From a virus, in the IMG/VR virus record IMGVR_UViG_3300010883_000006, positions 42,992-106,991 of that record: 64,000 nt of DNA; one strand, given 5' to 3'. Shown here one piece after another: positions 27,781 through 37,317 of this stretch (the stretch's first letter is position 1; each line of letters opens with the position of its first letter). The position numbers and the translations under genes were made by a program. The notes under the pieces were generated by a model, which ran no database searches, was not told where the DNA came from, and saw nothing but the letters and a program-made list of their open reading frames with translations.

Positions 27781-30700
27781 TTATTTAAATTTTAAATTAA
27801 AGGTTGTGTTAGTTTCATTTTCTAATGTGTTAACTCTTCTTATTATTTCTTCATAACTAGCATCTTCTACTTTTACATACGATAATTTTCTTTCTTTATC
27901 TGTTTTTACGTCACATATAGTAGTAGCATCACCATTAACTGGTAACCCTTCAACTATATTACTTTGTCCCTCAGGTGCAAATCTTTGTGATACTTGTTGT
28001 TTAGCTGTTACCATATTACCTAAGAAATAATCTTCGTTTATAGATATACAATCACCAAATGACTTTATAGTTTCCTCCAACCATGTTGGGTCAGACGAAC
28101 CAATTTCTAAAGCTTCCCGGATTCCATCCCATAAAGAACCATTATTATTAATATATGGTTTGTAATTTTGTTTAAAGTATTGTAGGTTGGTTGTCATAAC
28201 ACTATCTGTAATTGATTTATCAATAGCGACATGTGAAAAAGCAAACACTGAGGATGCGTCAGCACTTAATCTATTACTTTGTGTTGGGGCTATTTCTATT
28301 TGACTTACGAACGGTAGTACCGTCCCACTAGAAAATGCTACCATCCTACCTGGTTTGGTTAATGTAAATGGTGTCGACAATGACGAGGTGGATGAAGTAC
28401 ACAGACCACCTTGTTCATAACAAGACACACTTATATCACCATTAAACACAGCGGAATAATACGTCATAACATTAGTTAAATATTCATAATCTAAACCTAA
28501 CTCAATTAATGTGTTTGCAGCTTGTGTTGGTTGGTTTGGTGGGGAGGATGATGAATGTACGTCACCACTACTCCCAGATAAACTAAACACCGTAGTTTTA
28601 CCATCAGTAATATAACCATCACACCCTCTACCAATGGCATTCATCCTATTCACGTTATGTATATAATCTAAAGCTTTATTTCTCATACCACTTTCAGTAG
28701 ATACTAAAACATCAGCCATTTCTCCTTGTACTTCTTCTGCTTTTTCTTTTAAGAAATTTCTAAGTCTTCTTTTTTGTTTATTACTAGGCCCAGTAGTTTG
28801 TTGTTGTTGTTGGATGTATGTTAGGTCGTTATCGATATCTTTTATGAATGAATCGAAGAACGTATTTAATTTAGCTTGTGGGTCTAGTGGTATTCCAACA
28901 AAATTTGCTGGTATTGTGGTATATGTGCCCACACCAGTTGTTTTATAATATTCCCCATTTGCCCAGTCTTTTTCAGTGTATAGTAATTGGACCCACCCAT
29001 TACCATAATTAGACATTATTTTTTCTACTTGGTTTGTGGTAAATGTCATATACTCATAAGCTGAAGAATTAAAATCATTAAATGTTGTTTTGTATATTAT
29101 GTTTCCAGACTCTCCACTTGCTGACACTGTTGGGTTGTCTCTGTCTCCAATTGTTAACCCGTCATTTTCTGACGTATCTAATTCCTCTATTATAGCAGCG
29201 TCATCTTCAGGGTTACCAGCCCCACTACCTTGTGTTTGACCAATTAAATCTTGGTTTGCGGCTAACCAAGCTTGTTCATCAATATCGTCATCTGTAACAG
29301 TTAGGAATGCTCTATCATCAAACATCTCTGTATTTGCATAATAATTAAACGAAAGAGCATTTTGTAACCTATTAACCGGTTCTTTCAACCCTTGTCCCCC
29401 AATATAGTTAAATGTAATGTTAACAGATGCTATCATGGGTTGTACACCAATACCTTCTGGATTTAAATCAAATAAATTATCGTCATAAGTAATAGATAGT
29501 TGTTGTATAGCTATTTTTGTGTGGTAAAAATCACCCACCCTTAATACACAGATTGGTGGTGCTCCAAAAGCTGTGTTTCTTGCGGCGTCTTCAGTAGATA
29601 AAATCCCATCCCCTGTTTTTGTAGGAATGGTAGCACCTGGTCTAACACACTGATTTAGGAATGTTAATCTACTATTTAAACCTTCTGGAGTCATTGAATG
29701 AAAAGCTGGGTGAAAAAACTTGAATTTTTCTTTAAGTGTATCAAATATAAATTCATTTTCTTCTTGTAGTAAATCAAAGTAGTCACACTCGGTAACCATT
29801 TTCATTAAAACTTTATTAGCTATTTCTCTTCTTGTGTTTTTTTGTCTCTGTTGTTTTATTTTTTCTTCTGGTGGTGTAGGTCTTTCTACCCTACGTGGTG
29901 GTTTAGGTGGTTTAGGTGGTTCAGGGTCTTTAAGTATTTCAACACCAGTAATTCTAACCGCTCTACAGTCTGCAGCACCTGCAGTATACACTGAATTTGG
30001 ACCTGTCTCTGCGGTATTACAAAAACTCTCACCTAAAGCTTGTGGACCGGGAAACTGTAATCTTCCATTATCCATATAACTTTTAAAAGCTAATCCCCCA
30101 TCTAACAGATACGCTTTAAACATTTTTTCTACCGAATTTAATCTTCTTTTTGATAGGTTATTATTGTAACTAGCTGAAGCTATTGAACTGGCAGACCCTT
30201 CCATATTTAATATTACAGTGTAAAGTCCGGTGTCTAAAACTTCTTTAAGAGCTTTAGCAAAAGCTGGCCATCTAGTTAGCCACTGATTTTTCGCACCGTC
30301 TGAGTCATCAAAGAAGTTTTGTAAAGCTGATTTAGATTCTTCATTTGGTGCTCTATTAACGTGTTCTGTAACTGAGTTGTCTGTAGCTAAATAACCACCA
30401 AATTTAGATTCACTTCCTGCGGCACACTCAACGTAACTTACCGAAGACGTAGTTTGTGTTGTATTAGGGTCGGGATAGTCATTATCAAAGAAAAAAGACA
30501 GTGGTGGTTGTATAAAAGATTGTAAATCTGGAATATCTGTGGTTGGTACTATCGTTCCCGGTTCACCATCATTAGTCTCAACTAATAGTTCCTGTATGGA
30601 ATCGTTATCCATACCTGGTGTATTAAGCATTTCTTGTATTTGAGTTAGTTCGTTTACTGAGAATTGTTGCCATTTTCTAGCTAAATCATATATATCGTAT

Positions 30701-32868
30701 TTTTTACACCCAGCGAAAAAAGAATCAAGAATTTCATCCGTTTCTTTAGGTCCTAATTTTTGTAATTCTTTTCTAACAAGTAAGTTTAAAATACTGGGAT
30801 GGTCAACTACTATCTTAAATTTTAAATTACCACTTCTATCTGTGTGGTTATATGTGTATATTGGTTCTGGTCTACCAACAAACTGATTGGATGTCCAATT
30901 AGGTTGACTTGCTTCATCTACAGATAGGTCATAAGGGGGAAACCACATAATCCTACCACCATTTGGTCCTCTTTCACAAGCTGGTAAATCGTTATACGTT
31001 AACCCTTTTTGTGTGCTTGTTCTCCAAGCTAAATTTTCTAAAGAGAACATATATTTTTTAACTTTAGAATCGACTATATTAGTGGACCCTTTTCCACTTT
31101 CGTCTGTTCTCCAAGGAGCAATATTTAAATTATAAGGACTATCTAACACAGAATAAGTTTCAAATCTATGATTCATAGATTTTTTCTGTAGTTTACTATA
31201 ATTGTAGTAAGGGACATCTTTAGTCCATATTCTACAATATTCTCTAGGTTGTTCAATACCTTTAGAATCTACTGGGTCAGAATTAACAAATCTTCTAATT
31301 CTAGAACCTTTAGTTAATTCTTTATACCCATCATTAAACACCTTGCTTACTTGATTCATAGCATGGGAAACCGACTTAAGTCTAGCTCCACCTTTTGGGA
31401 TGGAATCTATAATTTGTTGGGTAACGTCCATTATGGAATCCTCTCTAAAGTCATAATTTGTAGACCTTGTATTATCGTAACCACTTGGTGTATCATAAGT
31501 AGGGGTGTCATCTGTTGACCCTTCAAACCCTTGTGTTGTACCAGGTACTTGTGGCCCTGGTGGTTTATCCCCAAACCCTAAGAAATTACCTACTTGTTGT
31601 AAGAAACCACCTTTAGGGGTATCTTCAGTGTACCAAGTAAATCCTCCAGGTACATTTCCTTGGTTGGCATAGGCTAATCCTTTCATACCAAAATTATAAT
31701 CGTTAGAATCAAATTCTTTGGCTACAACATCTGGTCCATATATAGGTACGTAATTTTTACCAGCGTATGTGTTATTTGGTGGACTAACCATGTCAGCTAT
31801 TCTATTCCTTGGGCCACCAACATATTCCGGCATGTTTGGTGGTTGATTCCCAAACCCAAGTATTCCACCACCAATAAAATCAATCGCTTCACCTATTGCT
31901 GCTCCCACCGCTGTTTGTGCTTGTGCTCCTTCACCATAATTTGGACCATATTTGTTGTATCTAATATGTTTAAACAATGATGATTTTGTTCCACCAGCAG
32001 TGTATTCTAAAAATCTTTGTGACGCGGATTGTCTTCTACGTGGTATACCAACTAAACTACCTAATATTCCTGTTATATCAGAAACTATTTTACCCGCGGT
32101 AGACAATCCACGAGCTGGTTCTAATTCAAAATAATCACCAGGAATATAAGAAAATGGTATATAAACACCAGTTAGTCTAGATACAAAATCTAGTCCTTTA
32201 CCAATTAATCCTTTTGGTACTGTTATTGTGTTGTCTCTTTCTATTAGAGATTCTCTACCAGTAACAATATCTAAAGCCATAAATGGGTCTTTCATAGCAT
32301 CAACAAAATTAAGTCTTCCTACTGTCTCTTGGTATAGTTCAAAAGCAATCCTAGTTTCAAACTCTTTTCTAAGTTGTTGTGCACCATATTGTTGTAGTAA
32401 ACTATCATCTAAAACCTTACCAGACAGTAAACCGGATGAATCTACACTACTTAATATTTGTAATGGAGAATAATATTGGGCAACAGTCATAAATGGATTA
32501 GCTCCAAATAGACCAGCTCCAGTTTCAGGTGGTGAAAATGATGGGTAATACCCTTCGTTTACTCTTGCTATATTTTGAGAGGCTGTATATATTTGTACCC
32601 AATTTTGGTATCCACCTGGGGGACCGTAAATATTTGCTAGATAGGATTTGTCAATAAAAAATTCACCAGCTAAGTCTACGGATGGTTGGTCAACAACCGA
32701 CATATCTCTAGTACCTTCCAAGAAATAAGTACCAGGTGTTACAGAAGATATTATACCAGCAGAACCCGCTGGGTCTTCTAGATTTTTAACCATCATTTGT
32801 TGTCTTAGGTATTCTGTTCCGTTAAAACTAAGTAAATTTAGTGGTGTATTTTGTGGTATTATTGCCAT
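27781..32868 (-). CDS. Giant tail/baseplate protein with internal OmpA-like domain
   Basis: This 1695-residue protein lies between the tape measure and gp53-like genes, so a tail-tube/baseplate role is inferred. Around residues 840-970 it has an OmpA/MotB-like pattern: VILNMEGSASS, then NNNLSKRRLNSVEKMFKAYL, then GES and a closing strand AVRITGVEIL. OmpA-C domains bind peptidoglycan. A Pro/Lys/Arg-rich linker (PEPPKPPKPPRRVERP) follows directly. The C-terminal 700 residues are beta-rich and include a Gln-rich run (QQQQQ). No membrane segment. Family of the remainder not recognised. Confidence 0.8.
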   Translation of the reverse strand: MAIIPQNTPLNLLSFNGTEYLRQQMMVKNLEDPAGSAGIISSVTPGTYFLEGTRDMSVVDQPSVDLAGEFFIDKSYLANIYGPPGGYQNWVQIYTASQNIARVNEGYYPSFSPPETGAGLFGANPFMTVAQYYSPLQILSSVDSSGLLSGKVLDDSLLQQYGAQQLRKEFETRIAFELYQETVGRLNFVDAMKDPFMALDIVTGRESLIERDNTITVPKGLIGKGLDFVSRLTGVYIPFSYIPGDYFELEPARGLSTAGKIVSDITGILGSLVGIPRRRQSASQRFLEYTAGGTKSSLFKHIRYNKYGPNYGEGAQAQTAVGAAIGEAIDFIGGGILGFGNQPPNMPEYVGGPRNRIADMVSPPNNTYAGKNYVPIYGPDVVAKEFDSNDYNFGMKGLAYANQGNVPGGFTWYTEDTPKGGFLQQVGNFLGFGDKPPGPQVPGTTQGFEGSTDDTPTYDTPSGYDNTRSTNYDFREDSIMDVTQQIIDSIPKGGARLKSVSHAMNQVSKVFNDGYKELTKGSRIRRFVNSDPVDSKGIEQPREYCRIWTKDVPYYNYSKLQKKSMNHRFETYSVLDSPYNLNIAPWRTDESGKGSTNIVDSKVKKYMFSLENLAWRTSTQKGLTYNDLPACERGPNGGRIMWFPPYDLSVDEASQPNWTSNQFVGRPEPIYTYNHTDRSGNLKFKIVVDHPSILNLLVRKELQKLGPKETDEILDSFFAGCKKYDIYDLARKWQQFSVNELTQIQEMLNTPGMDNDSIQELLVETNDGEPGTIVPTTDIPDLQSFIQPPLSFFFDNDYPDPNTTQTTSSVSYVECAAGSESKFGGYLATDNSVTEHVNRAPNEESKSALQNFFDDSDGAKNQWLTRWPAFAKALKEVLDTGLYTVILNMEGSASSIASASYNNNLSKRRLNSVEKMFKAYLLDGGLAFKSYMDNGRLQFPGPQALGESFCNTAETGPNSVYTAGAADCRAVRITGVEILKDPEPPKPPKPPRRVERPTPPEEKIKQQRQKNTRREIANKVLMKMVTECDYFDLLQEENEFIFDTLKEKFKFFHPAFHSMTPEGLNSRLTFLNQCVRPGATIPTKTGDGILSTEDAARNTAFGAPPICVLRVGDFYHTKIAIQQLSITYDDNLFDLNPEGIGVQPMIASVNITFNYIGGQGLKEPVNRLQNALSFNYYANTEMFDDRAFLTVTDDDIDEQAWLAANQDLIGQTQGSGAGNPEDDAAIIEELDTSENDGLTIGDRDNPTVSASGESGNIIYKTTFNDFNSSAYEYMTFTTNQVEKIMSNYGNGWVQLLYTEKDWANGEYYKTTGVGTYTTIPANFVGIPLDPQAKLNTFFDSFIKDIDNDLTYIQQQQQTTGPSNKQKRRLRNFLKEKAEEVQGEMADVLVSTESGMRNKALDYIHNVNRMNAIGRGCDGYITDGKTTVFSLSGSSGDVHSSSSPPNQPTQAANTLIELGLDYEYLTNVMTYYSAVFNGDISVSCYEQGGLCTSSTSSLSTPFTLTKPGRMVAFSSGTVLPFVSQIEIAPTQSNRLSADASSVFAFSHVAIDKSITDSVMTTNLQYFKQNYKPYINNNGSLWDGIREALEIGSSDPTWLEETIKSFGDCISINEDYFLGNMVTAKQQVSQRFAPEGQSNIVEGLPVNGDATTICDVKTDKERKLSYVKVEDASYEEIIRRVNTLENETNTTFNLKFK

Positions 32869-32880
32869 TTATCTTCTTTT

Positions 32881-34926
32881 TTAATTTAAAACATATCCCT
32901 TGCCCAACTCAACAAAGTCAGGTTTACCTGTCATCGAAACTTGTTGGAATCTTGATTTTAGGATTTGTATGTATTGGTCATTGTTTAATATTTTCATAGG
33001 GTCTAAATTACCTAAGTTTTTACCATCTAAAACAATTTTTATTGTACCACTAGTTTCTTGTTTAACATTAATGTTATCCATACCACTAACCACATTACCT
33101 CCATTTACATTAGTTTGTTCAAAAGAAGTGCTGTAGTCACCACCAGCGATTGTACTAGCTAAATCTCCAGCCCCCAAATTAGTTTGACCAACTTTACCCA
33201 TATCCACAGCAAAAACTGTGTCATCATTAGATACCGTAGCTACACCTTGATTGGATAGTATAGAGGCGGGTCCTTCGGTAGCATAATCATTAACCGAAAA
33301 ATGTCCAGCAAATTTTTCTATTCCAGTATTAAAATATAATAACCCTCTGTTAGCCATTTCATCAAAAGTACTTTGTTTTCCAAAATAAGGTTCTAGGTTT
33401 TCTTGTTCACCAGGACTACCCATAACAACGTTACTTAGACCACTTACAATTCCTTGGGATAATTTATCAGTTAAAAGTTGTACTGTTTCTGTATCTATAG
33501 TTACGGCCGCTCCAGCCATACTTTCATTTAGGTCAGCAAACGGGAAATTTTTAATTAAGGAGGCCTCCAACGCTTTTCCTGGTGTTTCCATTGTTCCCGC
33601 TATAACCTCAAGAGCGTTTAGTTGTTGAATCATCAGTTCTCTTTCGTCCATACCAGCAAACTTATCATCTTGCATTTTCTGGTCTTCCATTTGTTTTCTT
33701 AAAGCTTCAACTTGTTCTACCCCTAAGTCTTGTAACTTAACCATTTTATCATCAACAGCAATTTCGAACTGTCCACCTTCACCCATAGTAGCCATACCTT
33801 CTACAAAACTTTGTAATTCAGCAGCATCATCAGACTGTAAAAAGTCTAAACTAAACTGATTCTGCATCATATCAAACTTATGTTGTTGTTCCATCATTCT
33901 AACAAACTCCTCTCTAGTCATATCTAACTCAGACGCTAAAGCTCCTATTTGTCTTATTGATGTTGGTGGTATTTCTAATCTGTTGGTTTCTTCATTAAAC
34001 ACAGCTAAATCTCTACCTGCTCCAACTAAACTTTTTTGTAGACCTTCTAAGTCATTAGTGGCCATATACATTAACTTAAATGGGTCAGCTAGGTCACCAG
34101 CAGCACCACCTAAAACTTGTAGGTTAGCAGCTAATTCTATAGCACCTTCTGGACTCATAACTTTTTCAGCTAGATTTACGACTTTACCCATGTCCAACCC
34201 TAATTTCTGAGCTTGTGCTGCCATTCTAGCAAACCCTTTAACACCATCCGCAAAGTTATAACTGTTAAGGGTATCCATTCTACCAGCGATATCACCCATG
34301 AATTTGTCAACATTAATACCTTGCATTCTGGCTACTTCAGCCATTTCCATGGTCTTATCTACGGCATCACCCATGGATAGTCCCATTTGTTCAAACCCTT
34401 TAACTACTTCAGCAGACTCTTGTGCTGTCATATTTAAAGAAACTGACATAAGTGTTAATCTTTCTAGGTCTTCACTACTAATAGATAGATTTTTACCTAC
34501 TTCATCACTTATTTCCGCTAGGGTTTCGAATGTTCTTGTGGTGTCAATTCCAAATTTATGAAGTTGTACAGCTGCGTCTAATACACTAGCTGATGTTTGT
34601 TGTTGTAAACTACCTACCTGACCAAGTTGTGTAACTACTTGTTTTCTTAGTGTTAATTCTTGGTCTATTAAGCTATTAATTTGTTCTCTAGCGACCACCC
34701 CAGCTTCGTCTGTTTTACCTATTTGGGTCATCAAACCTAAGTTCTCAACCTGTTTACTGACTGTCTGTGATATTAGCCCTAAATAATCTTTAGCTCCTGT
34801 TGTGTCTGGTTTGGGTGTGTTAACGTTACTGGATTTGTTTTGACTTGTAATTTTAGCTCGACTATTAGCGTCAATATTCATCCACTCACTTTTACTTAAA
34901 CCGTAATTATCCCATATCTGTGCCAT
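32881..34926 (-). CDS. Tail tape measure protein-like
   Basis: This 681-residue, mostly alpha-helical protein has long repeating amphipathic helices rich in Met, Ala, Leu and Gln (EISDEVGKNLSISSEDLERL, MSPEGAIELAANLQVLGGAAG), typical of tape measure proteins that set tail length. At about 1.5 angstrom per residue it would fit a tail of roughly 100 nm, near T4 (gp29, 590 residues); this is an estimate. It follows the hub assembly gene pair and precedes the giant tail proteins, the usual position. A TATTTATAA element lies 15 nt before the ATG. Confidence 0.8.
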   Translation of the reverse strand: MAQIWDNYGLSKSEWMNIDANSRAKITSQNKSSNVNTPKPDTTGAKDYLGLISQTVSKQVENLGLMTQIGKTDEAGVVAREQINSLIDQELTLRKQVVTQLGQVGSLQQQTSASVLDAAVQLHKFGIDTTRTFETLAEISDEVGKNLSISSEDLERLTLMSVSLNMTAQESAEVVKGFEQMGLSMGDAVDKTMEMAEVARMQGINVDKFMGDIAGRMDTLNSYNFADGVKGFARMAAQAQKLGLDMGKVVNLAEKVMSPEGAIELAANLQVLGGAAGDLADPFKLMYMATNDLEGLQKSLVGAGRDLAVFNEETNRLEIPPTSIRQIGALASELDMTREEFVRMMEQQHKFDMMQNQFSLDFLQSDDAAELQSFVEGMATMGEGGQFEIAVDDKMVKLQDLGVEQVEALRKQMEDQKMQDDKFAGMDERELMIQQLNALEVIAGTMETPGKALEASLIKNFPFADLNESMAGAAVTIDTETVQLLTDKLSQGIVSGLSNVVMGSPGEQENLEPYFGKQSTFDEMANRGLLYFNTGIEKFAGHFSVNDYATEGPASILSNQGVATVSNDDTVFAVDMGKVGQTNLGAGDLASTIAGGDYSTSFEQTNVNGGNVVSGMDNINVKQETSGTIKIVLDGKNLGNLDPMKILNNDQYIQILKSRFQQVSMTGKPDFVELGKGYVLN

Positions 34927-34941
34927 AGCATTGTTTTATAG

Positions 34942-34950
34942 TTATAAATA
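34942..34950 (-). promoter_or_regulatory. Candidate late promoter element TATTTATAA
   Basis: Directional motif 15 nt before the tape measure ATG, in a 39-nt gap after the 75-residue gene. Confidence 0.45.
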
Positions 34951-34965
34951 GTGGGGTTTAAATTT

Positions 34966-35193
34966 CTAACGCGATTTGTTTTGGGCTTTGTTTTTTGCCT
35001 GTTCCCTAGCTTCGTTCCTTTTTTCAAACTCACCGATTAACTTTCCTAAATAATAACGTCTTTCAAAAATTGGCATGTTATATACCGATTCATGCGAAAA
35101 ATTACCGTATTTTACGAGGTAATAGACCTCATCAAGCACAGCTTGCCTATACTCCGAAGAAAGGACGAAAAAACTCCGCCCCAAATGCCACAC
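34966..35193 (-). CDS. Small tail-assembly protein overlapping the gp26-like gene (possible frameshift extension)
   Basis: This 75-residue frame overlaps the end of the gp26-like gene by 47 nt and could start at GTG 35193. Its conserved-looking part is LDEVYYLVKYGNFSHESVYNMPIFERRYYLGKLIGEFEKRN, the style of the short second frame that follows tail chaperones in many phages. It may be translated from the GTG by coupling, or as a C-terminal extension through a +1 (or -2) shift at GAG TTT TTT CGT within the overlap. The basic C-terminus (KNKAQNKSR) is notable. A separate short product is the conservative call. Confidence 0.7.
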   Translation of the reverse strand: MWHLGRSFFVLSSEYRQAVLDEVYYLVKYGNFSHESVYNMPIFERRYYLGKLIGEFEKRNEAREQAKNKAQNKSR

Positions 35194-35911
35194 GGGATGT
35201 GACCTTTTCTCCTGACGGGGCTGTTGTTGAAATTGTTAAATCGAGACCTGGTTTATTACCAGTTATGAATTTTCTAAGTGATTGTGAATCTTTAATTGGC
35301 ATGGCTTGAATCCATATGGATAGTTGTTCTGGACTTCGTTCACCGTCAATCTCTTTTATTAACAGTTCTAATCTCTTAGTTACTGCGGGTACCACTTGTG
35401 ACCCTTTGTATTGGTCTTGTAGTGTTTCTAAAACTTTTTCTTCATCGGCACTTAAGAATTTAAATTTAGCTCTTTTTTGGGATACTGGGAATATGTACTC
35501 AAATTCCCCCTTCTCATCAGGTTTTAAATCAAATTCTTTAAAAGATACAGCTCCTAAGTCAACAACATAATCAAAAGATTCTTGTGTTTTAGGGTCAACT
35601 AACTTTAGATTGTAATCACTACCATAAGCCGTATTTCTTAAAAATATTAAAATAGCTTCTTTGTCACAATCTAATAAGTCTTCTACTTTAATGTCAGACG
35701 CTACTAATTTTCTACGTAGTAATTCGTTTATTAAATTTCCTTCTTTAACTAAATTTTGTGAAGTTAGTACATTTTCATCAGATGCTGTTAAATAGGTTAC
35801 CTTTACTGAACTAATCTTGTTTTTGTAAAATATACCTTTAGAAGGTAAGGTAACCACATCATAAGGAACATTGATTTCGTGTTGTGGTTGATATGTTTGT
35901 GTTGGGTCCAT
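35147..35911 (-). CDS. 26: Baseplate hub assembly protein, T4 gp26-like
   Basis: This 254-residue protein shows the T4 gp26 (T4_baseplate) family pattern: LPSKGIFYKNKISSVKVTYLTASDENVLTS, LLRRKLVASDIKVEDLLDCDKEAILIFLRNTAYG, then a P-x-C-like central hairpin lacking Cys. In T4 the protein (208 residues) helps build the central hub. It lies between tail tube and tape measure, the place of tail assembly chaperones. Its stop is inside the following 75-residue frame. A terminator precedes it (after the tube gene), so it needs its own promoter in the 70 nt upstream, where CATATTTAATA resembles the recurrent motif. Confidence 0.82.
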   Translation of the reverse strand: MDPTQTYQPQHEINVPYDVVTLPSKGIFYKNKISSVKVTYLTASDENVLTSQNLVKEGNLINELLRRKLVASDIKVEDLLDCDKEAILIFLRNTAYGSDYNLKLVDPKTQESFDYVVDLGAVSFKEFDLKPDEKGEFEYIFPVSQKRAKFKFLSADEEKVLETLQDQYKGSQVVPAVTKRLELLIKEIDGERSPEQLSIWIQAMPIKDSQSLRKFITGNKPGLDLTISTTAPSGEKVTSRVAFGAEFFRPFFGV

Positions 35912-35983
35912 AATATTTTTTCTTGTGAAAAACTTAAAGTTATTTTAATTAAAGTAAACTACTTCTTTATATTAAATATGAAT

Positions 35984-36015
35984 AAAAAAAAATCCATACC
36001 TATAAGATATGGATT
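35984..36015 (-). terminator. Rho-independent terminator after the tail tube gene
   Basis: An 8-bp perfect stem AATCCATA / TATGGATT (35991-35998 with 36008-36015) with a 9-nt loop is followed on the minus strand by an A/T run giving seven or more T residues. It ends the tail tube transcript, which is usually needed at far higher levels than the genes that follow. Confidence 0.85.
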
Positions 36016-36037
36016 AATTAATTTTTTGTAAACTATA

Positions 36038-36526
36038 TTAGTAAACCAATATACATCTGTCTGGTCTTAAAGTAGCTGATATATTAGCTAACCCCTCATC
36101 ACTATATGATAGGTCGTTGAAGTTTACGTCGGTTAAGAATGTCCCTTGTAAAATCCACTTTTCCACTACAACCCCAGTAGGGTCTAGCATTTCCAAGTCA
36201 ATGTCTTTTTTATATCCAGCAGCGTACCCCATTCTACCTGTTACTGATTCTGCGTGTAGTCTAGTCCACTCCATTAACGCTTGTGCAGCTGAAGGCCCTA
36301 TCGGGTCCCTGAAGGTTACGTTTATTGTGTTCCAAACAAATCTACCAGCAACGTACGTTGAGGTGTTTAAAAAAGGAATCTCTACGGACCCTATTGATAT
36401 GTTCGGTCTTGATGTACTTTCCACATACCACTCATTAATACCCAAAGAAGAAGGGAATCTTAAAATAAACCGATTTTTCTTTTTCGGTTCATAGGGTATG
36501 GGCATTTTCATTAATAAATCAGCCAT
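36038..36526 (-). CDS. 19: Tail tube protein, T4 gp19-like
   Basis: This 162-residue protein matches T4 gp19 (163 residues) in length and pattern: KKKNRFILRFPSSLGINEWYVESTSRP, a central WNTINVTFRDPIGPSAAQALMEW and a C-terminal beta region ending RPDRCILVY. Hexameric rings of this protein build the inner tube through which DNA passes. It is a single-gene unit with its own terminator and a TATTTATTA element 33 nt upstream. Notably it is not next to the sheath gene, which lies about 6 kb away. Confidence 0.93.
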   Translation of the reverse strand: MADLLMKMPIPYEPKKKNRFILRFPSSLGINEWYVESTSRPNISIGSVEIPFLNTSTYVAGRFVWNTINVTFRDPIGPSAAQALMEWTRLHAESVTGRMGYAAGYKKDIDLEMLDPTGVVVEKWILQGTFLTDVNFNDLSYSDEGLANISATLRPDRCILVY

Positions 36527-36559
36527 GTCTTATTTTTTTGTTTTAAAGTCTTTATTTAC

Positions 36560-36568
36560 TAATAAATA
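36560..36568 (-). promoter_or_regulatory. Candidate late promoter element TATTTATTA (tail tube)
   Basis: Variant of the recurrent motif, 33 nt before the tail tube ATG in a 137-nt gap; a second similar element (TATTTATTT) lies further upstream near 36645. Confidence 0.35.
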
Positions 36569-36663
36569 TACAGTTTGTTAAAAATAGTTAGGTTTTAAAC
36601 CTTTACTTGCAAAATATATATTATAGTGTTATATGCATAAATAAATATATGCTTTTTAATTAT

Positions 36664-37314
36664 TTAATATAAAGCATGCTTTATAAAAAGCTTGCTATTT
36701 AATTCTTTAGGCAATCTAGCTTTAAGCTTCCTCATTTCTTTAATGTTCTTTATATCGTCATCTATAAACAATATTTCATTATAGACGTGTAACAAGGATT
36801 CCATCACCTCCGCTTTTTTCTCGTAGTCAGTAACCCCTTTTAACCCCTTTACTCTTTTAGAGTCATTTATAGCGTATACGTTTTCTCTAGTCAATTTATC
36901 ACCAATAGGTATTAACTCACCTTCTTTATTTTTATACATCAACCAATCTTTTAACCCTTTAAATACTACATCCTCTGAAGACCTTGCTGTTAATATTCCT
37001 AACTGGTAACCCCTAGATAACAAGTCATCCATAATCTCTAGATTAGATACTATAGGTTCTGCTTGGGATATTGACCTTTTTATTTTTATCGGGTCTAAAA
37101 AGTCTCTATAGTCGTAATAGTTCTTATTTTCCTCTGTAACATCTTCATGAGCATAGTCTGATGGTGTTAATTTAACTTCACTACTATCTGTAGGTAAATT
37201 TCTATATATGTAAATTTGTGAGGGTTTTAAAATAGTATCGTCAACATCTAATAATATTAATCTATTTTGATTAACACTTTCACTAATAATATTTTTTTTA
37301 ACTATGTAAGGCAT
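36664..37314 (-). CDS. HAD-family phosphatase with possible N-terminal leader
   Basis: This 216-residue HAD-fold enzyme has LILLDVDDTIL with nucleophile D23 and D25, TARSSEDV as motif II near residue 113, and ILFIDDDIKNIKEM as motif IV near 178. The substrate cannot be read from the sequence; nucleotide or polynucleotide 3'-phosphates (as in T4 PNK phosphatase) or a sugar phosphate fit the context. The first residues MPYIVKKNIISE resemble the leader seen on neighbouring enzymes. It is third in an operon with DeoC and the deoxyribosyltransferase-like gene, 3 nt after the latter. Confidence 0.82.
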   Translation of the reverse strand: MPYIVKKNIISESVNQNRLILLDVDDTILKPSQIYIYRNLPTDSSEVKLTPSDYAHEDVTEENKNYYDYRDFLDPIKIKRSISQAEPIVSNLEIMDDLLSRGYQLGILTARSSEDVVFKGLKDWLMYKNKEGELIPIGDKLTRENVYAINDSKRVKGLKGVTDYEKKAEVMESLLHVYNEILFIDDDIKNIKEMRKLKARLPKELNSKLFIKHALY

Positions 37315-37317
37315 GTT

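Noticed and set aside
35147-35193. A -1 frameshift at the T run in the gp26-like gene, as in lambda G/GT
   Set aside because: The -1 frame reaches a stop after about 18 codons, and the long downstream frame is +1/-2, so a -1 shift would not give the expected extension.
36669-36684. 16-bp palindrome ATAAAGCATGCTTTAT at the end of the HAD gene as a terminator or operator
   Set aside because: It lies in the coding end, has no loop and no following T run on the minus strand, so it is more likely chance in A/T-rich DNA. A regulatory role cannot be excluded.
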